Assembly (NCBI RefSeq): GCF_964656455.1
Contig: NC_135726.1
Location: forward strand, 3,854,001-3,918,000
From: Halichoerus grypus
Taxonomy: Eukaryota > Chordata > Mammalia > Carnivora > Phocidae
Direction: 5' to 3'
Length of the DNA: 64,000 nucleotides
Made by a program: the position numbers and the translations under genes. The notes beneath the pieces were generated by a model. The model saw only the letters and a program-made list of their open reading frames with translations, was not told the DNA's origin and ran no database searches. Positions 56,191 to 64,000 of this stretch are shown here, one piece after another; the stretch's first letter is position 1, and each line of letters starts with the position of its first letter.

Positions 56191-58014
56191 ACCTCATCTG
56201 AGGTGACAATGACTTAGGATCACTGAATCCTTGAAGTGGAACCCAATTTCCGAACTCCCTCTGTTACACTGTTAAAACAAGGGCATGGGGCATCTGCTTA
56301 AGCATCACATATAAGGACTCTCTCTCCCCGAAGAACGGTGCTCACCGACAGCCCTGAGCAGCTGAGACCAGCTGGCTGGCGGTCCTGCCCTCCTCTCCTT
56401 CCACTCTGTCATGCCACAGACGTGTCCAGAAGGGCATCTCTGACTGTTACAGACCATTTCCATGACTAGGATTGGAGGATTCCTTTCCTGCTGACCTAGT
56501 AATCATGGAGGGAGAGACTGTCTCCAAAGCTCCTGGTAAAGTTGGGGTCTCACTCTTCTGCATCACAATAAAGTAAATGCAGAAGTCAAAGCTCCCCAGT
56601 CAGGGTCACAGGGGAGGGGCCTGGTTTCTGAGTCACGGCCTGGAAAGCTTGGGACCGGCCCTGGGTGAAGCAGGAGACCACCATCTCCCCTTCCTGGGGG
56701 CCTGCAGCCCTGGCGTGCGCTCCGGCCCGGGGTCGCCTCCTTCCTGCAAACCCACACGAGGATCCAGCCTCTTCAGTATGGACTGGACAAAGGCCCTGAG
56801 CCACAGAGAACTCACCGAGTGACCCTGAGGGAAAAAGACAGGCCTTCTGTAACCAGGGCTTCCTTCCTTCTGAGCCATTGTGGTTTTAAGGAGACAGAGG
56901 TGAAAAACTCGCGTGCATGTCTTCCTAAGGGCACAACGGTCCATGTAAGGCATTTCAGGCAATTAGATGTCACCACGATCGGCTCACGGCAGAACAACCC
57001 AAGCAAAGAGAACAGAGAATGGCCTGGGAGTCACGCAGGGCAGCACCCTGGTCTTTGGAGGCAATGCGGCCGTGGGGGTGGGGGTCATATTCTCCCTGCT
57101 TGGCCACAGCCTGACCCAAACCTCTGCCAGTCGTCAGCCTGTCTCTCCACCCGGGGGCCTGCGCCAGGGACAGTCACACATCGAGGCTCAGGAGAACCAA
57201 GGGAGGGCTGTGCTGGTTCCTCTGCCGGGACTGCAAAGGAGACAGGACGCCACCCCCGTGGCCTGCTTTGCTTGTTTTCTTTCCTGGAGTGATTTGCCCC
57301 ATTGCCCAACTGCTGTTCCTTTACTGAGCACATATGAATATCTTCCTCAGATCCCATTCCAGACACTCAGTTTTCACCTGAGAGATCAAGTATGACTTTT
57401 TTTTTTTTTGGACTCAGAATCCCCCAAAACATGACAGGGAGGAAAGGGTTATTTCACTGAGTGCCTCTGGCCAGACCATCCCTGCTAGGTTGTTCCAACG
57501 ATCAGAAGGACAGAGAGACAGAGACAGAAGGACAAACAGAGAGGGACACACACATACATACACATGTATGCACCCACGGAGACTCCCTGCCGGACCCAAT
57601 GACAGGGCATCACGATTCTGCTGAGTGGTCTTAGATGTGACATGACAGGTCTTTCTATCAAACATTTAAAAGATTTTTATACTACCCATTCTAGAAGCTA
57701 CAGACAATCACATTTTTCCAAAATTTTTCTCCCCTTACAAGTTCGTATTTGAATAAAAGGATGGCATTTTCAGACATCTCGAAACAGTCACTGCTTCTTC
57801 CTCTTCCGTGCACGCGTGGGCTGTCCTGCCACACCCAAATGCCGTGGTGTTCCCAGTGGTACGTGCTCCCTAGAAGGTCAGAGCCCCTGCTTCCTCGTCT
57901 GCTGCTTTGGTGAATGCGATGGTGCGAGAAAGCCAAGCTGGTTTGGGCTGTTCTTCCCCATAATGCTAACTATAACTACTATTTAGTACTTGTTAATAGG
58001 GAAATGATAATTAC

Positions 58015-58215
58015 CACTAACGTTCATGCTCACTATGTACGGGGCACTGAGCTAATGCTCTACACGGATAACCTGATTTAACTGTCCCGTAACATGTGGG
58101 CTAAGTCTATTAGAATAGAATTCCCATTTTACGACTGAAAAAAAGCTTGAAGGCTTAGAAAAGTTAAACAGCTGTCTAAAGCCAGAGAGCCAAAATGAAA
58201 GAGTCTGGGTAAACC
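58015..58215 (-). repeat. MIR fragment
   Basis: CACTATGTACGGGGCACTGA, ATTCCCATTTTACGACTGA and AGTTAAACAGCTGTCTAAAG follow the reverse MIR pattern. Confidence 0.65.
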
Positions 58216-59039
58216 CAATCAGAGCCAGATGCTACAGCCTTACTGTAATGCAAACTGGTAACTGTGCTAACCCTAGGTGTGGATAGGGACCCTCCAAACA
58301 GATGCTGCAGACTCACCATCTCTTGCCCATCACTACGGAAGAAGACGCAACCCAAGGGTCTCCCTGTTTGGGGGTGATGCAGGCAATGTCTGATTTAGAC
58401 ATTTATTCCACAGCATTTAAAGAGGTTTCCTAATTTCTATTACAGTAGAGATCAGCCAAGAAGGAAAGCTCAGCACTGGTCACCCACAAATGCTAGGTTT
58501 TCATAGACGTTACTCAGTGTCTAAAGGAAAAAAAAGAAAACCCTGAACAATCAAAAAGTAACACTAATAGAAGAGATGCCTGCAAAGGAGTGGGAACAAA
58601 ACAGTTATCCCTAAATAATTCTAGACCCTGTTTAACTCAAATAAAATCCCATGATGTTAGAGTTGGATGAGACTTGAGATTTCCGGAGGATGGTGGGGGT
58701 TGGCAGACAGACAAGAGAGGCACGGGGGAAAGGCACAGACTCACGGAAGTAGCTGTGACAGAGTGATGTCAAGGCGGCAAAGCGGTTCATCTAGAGCCCG
58801 CACAGCTGCATCCAGAGCCCATGCTTTCTGCCCACAGCATCACCAAATGGGTAAAGGAGAACCAGGGAAAATGGTCACTCTCGTCCCTGGACTGGTGTGT
58901 CATCTCCCGGTTCAGGGCCACGTCCTGGAATGTCACCGCCCTAGGCCAAAGAATGTGGCCGCTGCTTCCCTTTTGTTCGCTGATGGTGGCACTACCGACG
59001 TGGACAGGTGAATGGTGTTATTTTGTAAAATTCAGGTCA

Positions 59040-59135
59040 TTCGTTGGACAAACATGTATTAAGCCCCTACCATGTCGTGGGGACTGCAGTAAGTCCTGGG
59101 GGTACAAGGAACAACAGGGTACGGGGCCTTTCTTT
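59040..59135. repeat. MIR/L2-type ancient fragment
   Basis: GACAAACATGTATTAAGCCC and CTACCATGTCGTGGGGACTG resemble the common mammalian tail phrase. Confidence 0.45.
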
Positions 59136-59473
59136 CCCCAACGCGATCGAGGGAGGGACAGATATAAGGAAATGATCACAGGGACATCACGAGGGCCGTA
59201 ATTCCAGGGCGCAGATGTCAGCGGGAGCCCAGAAGGAGGAGCGCTCCATTCTGCCCGGGGAGACTTTAAAGACTGCACTCCTGGGGTTGAATCTAGTAGA
59301 AGCCGGCCACTCAGACTAGGGAAGATACTCCAGAGAGAACAGCATGAAGCGGAAGGCAGTAGATACCCCGCACACCGATAACACAGTCACATTCAGACCT
59401 TGCTGGAGAGTTGCGAGGGACGACAAATATTGATCACCAAGTCTGGTACAAGTTCAGTTTGTATTTGCAAGTA

Positions 59474-59802
59474 CAGCTGACTCTTGAACCACAGTTGGGG
59501 GGTGACCCCACACACACAGTTGAAAATCTGCATATAATTTCTGACTCCCCAAAAACTTAACTCCTGATAACCCACTGGTGACCAGAAGCCTTACCAATGA
59601 TGTAAACAGTCTACTAACATGTGTTTTATGTTACGTGTATTACATATTCTAGTCTTACAATAAAGCAAGCTAAAGAAAGCAGTATTTAGAAAATCGTAAG
59701 AGGAAATACACTTACGACACGGTACTGTATTATCTGCATATAAGCAAGCCGTGCAGCTCAAACCCGTTGAACCTGCTGTTCCAGAGTCAACCGTATTCCC
59801 CA
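59474..59802 (-). mobile_element. MER2 DNA transposon, opposite orientation to the copy at 48378
   Basis: Starts AGCTGACTCTTGAACCACAG and ends CAGAGTCAACCGTA. CAGTTGAAAATCTGCATATA and CAATAAAGCAAGCTAAAGA are the reversed internal phrases. Confidence 0.75.
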
Positions 59803-60879
59803 AAACCTGAAAATCGAAACGTACAATCATTTTTCTACCCCCAATAATATGGGAGCCAAATTCTCTTATGTTGGGGGGCCTTCATGTATAACAAGAATTA
59901 AAATGCACATAATTCTGTGCTCCGATCCTGCTTTGGAGTGTAAATAAGGATTTTTTACAAGCGTACTTGGCAGATGTTTCCTTGCACATAACTGAAAAGA
60001 AATCAGGTTCAGGTGCTGCCCTGGTCAGAAGGTAACTAAACAGCTGTCGGGGGCACTTCAAGTGTATTGATCCGCGGTTCTGAGGACACAGGCTCTTCCA
60101 GATGTCTTCCCTGCAGAATTCTAACTCCCAGTTTAAAAGGGAAGCTAATTTTCTTTCCTCTCAAATGCTTTAGCTGAAGGCCGTTTTGTTCGGTCTACCC
60201 TTTTAGGAAAAGAGCTGATAAGCAGAGGCAGGTTTAGCCTGAGAGAGAGAAGGGCATGAAAAGATGGGGTCTGCAGAGAACCTGTCAAGTTTCCAGAGAC
60301 TAATAACCTTCCCGACATTATCAGAGGCGACTCAGAAACGCCACAAATGTTGGCACCACGCTGATCTACAGCAGGGCCGACCTACCCAGCACTTTCGGGC
60401 TGGGTCAGTCTTTGCAGTGAGGGCTGTCCTCTGTGGGCACAGCAAGATGTGGGGCGGTTACCTCTGGTCTCTCCGCACCGATGCCAGAAGCACCCCCAAG
60501 TTGTGACAATCAAAAATGTCTCTGGATGCTTCCCCCAGTTGAAATCTCTGATCTATTTTAACTCCGAGCAGCAAACAACACCAAAGAATCTCAATCCTGT
60601 TAACTGGTTCCTAGTGAAAACCCTTCTCTCTTTGGTTATCATTGTACCCCCCCAAAACAAACCCAATAAAAGTGATCACAGGAGACCTTAAACAATATCT
60701 AAGTCTGTATATGAAACAGTTAATATTATATACTATATATATGATATATTGTATAATATTATACAAACCCTGTGCATTGAATTCCTCTGATTAAAACAGG
60801 CTCCAAATGGCACTGGCTACTTAGTTGCCCCTGGAGGTTAAGCGGATGTGGTGTGTCTCGTTCACTCTGCCACAGGTTC

Positions 60880-61010
60880 CTACCGTCATTCAACAAATAC
60901 TGTGCGTTCACAGTGTACCAGGCATTGTTTCAGAAGAGTCAGACAAACAAAAGCCTAGCCCTCAGGGAGCTTATGTTCTAGTCGGAGAACAAAGAGATCC
61001 TTACAGTCCG
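60880..61010. repeat. MIR/L2-type ancient fragment
   Basis: TCATTCAACAAATACTGTGC, GTACCAGGCATTGTTTCAG and GGGAGCTTATGTTCTAGTC. Confidence 0.5.
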
Positions 61011-61044
61011 TCTAAGTGCTGTGAATAACATAAAGCACGATGGG

Positions 61045-61520
61045 TTAGAGCTCTGCTGTCCCACAGGGTAGCCATCGGCCACACAGGACTATGAAGCCCA
61101 CGAAATGTGGCTCATTTAAATTGAGCTGTGCCGACCGCACTAGATTTCAGACTTAGCACAAAACGAGAATGTAAAATGTCTCGTTAATAATTTTTATATT
61201 GAGGGCGCCTGGGTGGCTCAGTTGGTTAAGCGACTGCCTTCGGCTCAGGTCATGATCCCGGAGTCCCTGCATCGAGTCCCGCATCGGGCTCCCTGCTCGG
61301 CAGGGAGTCTGCTTCTCCCTCTGACCCTCCCCCCTCTCATGCTCTCTCTCTCTCATTCTCTCTCTCAAATAAATAAATAAAATCTTTAAAAAAAAATAAT
61401 TTTTATATTGATTAGATGTGGAAATGAGATTTTGGATATACTGGATTAAATAAAATCCATGATAAAAATTAATTTTGCCGGTTCTCTTTACTTGTTTAGT
61501 GTGGCTGCTAGAAACTTAAT
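61045..61520. mobile_element. hAT-like non-autonomous transposon remnant, split by a SINE
   Basis: GAGCTCTGCTGTCCCACAGG, GTAGCCATCGGCCAC, GAAATGTGGCTCATTT on the left and AGTGTGGCTGCTAG on the right form the expected inverted ends of a common DNA-transposon type; family not named. Confidence 0.45.
61188..61412 (+). mobile_element. CanSINE with target duplication
   Basis: Body about 61204-61396; TAATTTTTATATTGA occurs on both sides. Close to consensus (GTTGGTTAAGCGACTGCC). Confidence 0.92.
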
Positions 61521-62043
61521 ACAATGCATGCGGCTCACCCCATACTTCCATTGGGCAGTGCTGGGCCAGAGAAACCAGATGGAGGTGGGAAGCCCCTTCA
61601 GCCTGAGAAGCCAGGGAGGGTCACTCTACCATCTGGAGGACCAGCATCCCAGCCCGAGGAAATGGCAAATTCACGGCTCTGCAGTGGGAATGAACCTGGC
61701 CCATTAAAGCAACAGTGAGGGTGTATGGGTCCGTGGGGTAGACACAGGGAGGGAGGGAAGGAGCTGAGGATGGCAGGGCTGCGGGCCAGGCGCGAGGCAG
61801 GGGCTCGGAGGCCAAGCTAAGGGGTTGGGGCTTCATCCCAGGAGCCATGGGAGAGCACTGGAGGGTTTGCCTCAGGGGAACATCATGACCTCGTTTATGC
61901 TTTACCAAGATGCTACACTCTGGTGGTTGTGTGGAGAAAGGACTGGCATTCAAGCAAGAACAGAAGCAGGACCACCAGGAGGGAGGCATCAACCTCGTGG
62001 GACCCCTCAAGCTTTTGGCCACTCTGGGTCAGCTGGCGGGGTT

Positions 62044-62334
62044 ACTTAGAAGAGGATAGGAAGGGCGCCTGGGTGGCTCAGTCGGGTTGAGCAGCCGATT
62101 CTTGGTTTCCACTCAGGTCGTGATCTCATGGGTTGTGGGGCCAAGCCCCGCATATGGCTCTATGCTCAGCAGGGAGTCTGCTTCTCCCCTTCTCCCTCTG
62201 CCCCTCCCCCCAATTTGAGAAACAAAGAGAGAGAGTGTGTGTGTGAGAGAGAGCACGCGCTCTCTCACACACTCTCTCTCTCTCTCAAATAAATAAATAA
62301 ATCTTTAAAAACAAAAAGAAGAGGATAGGAGATG
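62044..62334 (+). mobile_element. CanSINE with fold-back tail
   Basis: Head at about 62063; flanked by AGAAGAGGATAGGA on both sides. At 62212-62290 the CT-rich tail is preceded by its own reverse complement (ATTTGAGA ... GAGAGAGC, then GCTCTCTC ... TCTCAAAT), making the element about 60 bp longer than usual. Confidence 0.85.
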
Positions 62335-62454
62335 ACATCAGAGATGCTACTTCTTTCCCATAGGATAGATAGGTCTGGTTAATTCAACTAACATTAAAAT
62401 TTTGATTATATATAATACCTCTTTCCACCACAAGAGCAGGTAAATGAAGTTTGT

Positions 62455-62632
62455 TTTTTTTAAGAAAGAGAAAGAGTGCAAGGTGAAGGGAGGGAGAGGG
62501 AGAGAATCTTAAGCAGGCTCCCTGCTGAGTGCAGAGCCCAATGCAGGGATTGATCCCACAACCCTGAGATCAAGACCTAAGCCAAAGCTAAGAGTCAGAT
62601 GCTTAACCAATTGAGCCACCCAGGCGCCCCTG
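62455..62632 (-). mobile_element. CanSINE, minus strand
   Basis: T-run, GA-rich tail complement, GATTGATCCCACAACCC and head complement GAGCCACCCAGGCGCCCC. Confidence 0.88.
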
Positions 62633-62865
62633 AAGTATTTTTTTTATTATCCAAATCGAGCATCAGGATTCTCAGAGCCATCCTGCTGCTTAATGAAGTT
62701 CAGCTAACCTGCCTCCTCGCAGAGTAGGGAGGGTGTTAGACTAGCTTTCCTCTGTTAACTGGTTTCCTATTTCCTTGCACCACCGCACTAATGAAGTTTT
62801 TAAAACTGGGGGTTTTTAGGTTTGTCATTGTTTTGGTCTCACTTAATGCACTTAAGTATGAATGC

Positions 62866-63046
62866 AAGAATGAAGTCATTCTTGGGCGCCTGGGTGGCTC
62901 AGTTGGTTAAGCGGCTGCCTTCGGCTCAGGTCATGATCCTGGAGTCCCGGGATCGAGTCCCGCATCGGGCTCCCTGCTCGGCAGGGAGTCTGCTTCTCCC
63001 TCTCCCGCTCTCCCCTCTTGTGCTCTCTCTCTCAAATAAATAAATA

Positions 63047-63079
<33 letters not shown>

Positions 63080-63095
63080 GAATGAAGTCATTCTT
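62866..63095 (+). mobile_element. young CanSINE with 18-bp target duplication and A26 tail
   Basis: Target duplication AAGAATGAAGTCATTCTT is exact at 62866-62883 and 63078-63095. The A-run is 26 bases (63054-63079) and the body is close to consensus. Confidence 0.93.
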
Positions 63096-63779
63096 CCTAC
63101 TTTACTATTACCTCAAAATTTGGTTTTCTTCTCTCATGAGGCTTTCACCCCTTTTAATTGGGCCCTATTTTTCCATCTCAGCCTCCTGGGTTCACCCCTA
63201 AGTCCCCTAACTCAGAAGTGCTGGCAAACAACAGCCCTCTAAGCTCATCTGCTCTGGTATTTTCCATTTACCGTTTGCTCTACTGTTGCTAGATCCTCGT
63301 TTTTCCCCTAGCTCACTGGTCACTTTTGCCACTGGTGAGTCATTTGCTCTGAGTCATGCCTGGCTGTGATGCAAAGGCCAGGAAAATGCCTCAGGACACA
63401 CACCTGGTTTATGAAAGGACGTCACTGAGGAACATGGTGTTTTCCTAAGTGGATCCAGTAATTAACTGAAAAAAAAAAAATCCCCCTTTCTCCCTTTTTT
63501 TCCCCCCTCCAAATCTGCCATTTCCCTCAGCATTTGCTGGAGACTATTCCTATGGTGGAACGAATCTTGGTCATTCGTCTTGGACTGTGAGAGGCAAGAG
63601 AACGTTTCTGGAAGGAGCCCAGAAAATCCCTGAGGATGAAAGCACGTCCTTCTTATGTAACGTCCTTGCTCTATTGAACAGCACCAACCTCACACACAGG
63701 CCACATGTGAGTCACTCTTCCTTTCGAGAGCTAGGAAGACACTGTTCTACACGGCACCACTACACCGTACACAGATGAG

Positions 63780-63900
63780 AACCGTAGACAGCGGGCAGGT
63801 TCCTCTCCGCGCCTCAGGTTTCTCGTCTGTGAACTGGGGACGGCACCGGCAGCTACCCGGGAGTGTTCTTGCGGGGGTTAGCAGGATGACCCCAGAGAGC
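63780..63900 (+). repeat. MIR fragment
   Basis: CGCCTCAGGTTTCTCGTCTG followed by TGAACTGGGGACGGC, the MIR core. Confidence 0.6.
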
Positions 63901-64000
63901 GCTGAGCACACTGCTGGGTATGGCAGAGCAAAGCCAATCAGCATGACCTGTCGCAGCAACACACCCCCTCGGGAGCACAACTGCCCCTCCCACCTTTCTC

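Larger units (their letters stand above)
54965..64000. other. probable 5' intron or upstream flank of KIAA0513, right part
   Basis: No exon or CpG island was recognised. It contains the 105-bp inverted repeat, a MER2 copy, MIR and L2 scraps and four CanSINEs. The non-coding first exon of KIAA0513 is probably beyond the right edge. Confidence 0.5.

Noticed and set aside
60700..60770. AT-rich palindromic stretch as a replication origin or matrix site
   Set aside because: Only a short run of TATA-type repeats, with no supporting motif; common in introns.
61204..61280. tRNA-like sequences in SINE heads as tRNA genes
   Set aside because: They are SINE-embedded, with diverged arms and no mature acceptor stem; none is a stand-alone tRNA gene.
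1..64000. CRISPR arrays, phage, operons or bacterial mobile elements
   Set aside because: No spaced direct repeats or prokaryotic gene organisation; spliced mammalian genes and carnivore SINEs throughout.

Overview
This is nuclear genomic DNA from a mammal in the order Carnivora, most likely a non-dog caniform (bear, seal or weasel lineage). The main clue is more than twenty copies of the tRNA-derived CanSINE. Their head reads GGCGCCTGGGTGGCTCAG, the middle contains TTAAGCGTCTGCCTTCGGCTCAGG, and the tail is a CT-rich stretch followed by AAATAAATAAA and poly(A). Several copies have perfect target-site duplications. The body differs from the SINEC copies typical of dog. The rest is GT-AG introns, old L1, MIR, L2 and DNA-transposon remnants, one solo-LTR-like element and simple repeats. 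There are no operons, CRISPR arrays or other prokaryotic features.

Two protein-coding genes point toward each other. At the left edge, on the plus strand, are the last two coding exons of CIBAR2 (FAM92B), a BAR-domain protein of the ciliary base. They end in a TAG at 1737-1739, with a likely MIR-derived polyadenylation signal at 1926-1931. On the minus strand the complete coding region of KIAA0513 is spread over 12 exons between 28654 (ATG) and 12234 (TAG). Every junction is GT-AG, all phases join, and the reading frame is 411 codons plus stop, the length I recall for the human protein. The pair and its convergent orientation match the block I recall at human 16q24.1.

Layout. 1-2000: 3' end of CIBAR2. 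2000-5200: intergenic, with an old repeat, a 42-nt alternating purine/pyrimidine tract, an isolated CpG island at about 3235-4025, a 91-bp C-rich tandem repeat and an L1 scrap. About 5200-12233: 3' UTR and downstream flank of KIAA0513 (the transcript end is not resolved). 12234-28798: the KIAA0513 coding exons. 28799-64000: no exon recognised; this is probably the large 5' intron and upstream flank of KIAA0513, and it contains a plus-strand old L1 (about 47.1-55.0 kb) riddled with younger insertions.

I do not see an undescribed multi-gene system. The observations most worth a second look are: a 30-nt in-frame microexon in KIAA0513 with a UGC motif beside its 3' splice site and a weak donor; a perfect 105-bp inverted repeat (55030-55134 / 56086-56190) whose arms each carry a full CRE and an E-box; a 23-bp SINE head alone between 20-bp target-site duplications; a SINE with a fold-back tail; and the isolated CpG island between the two convergent genes.
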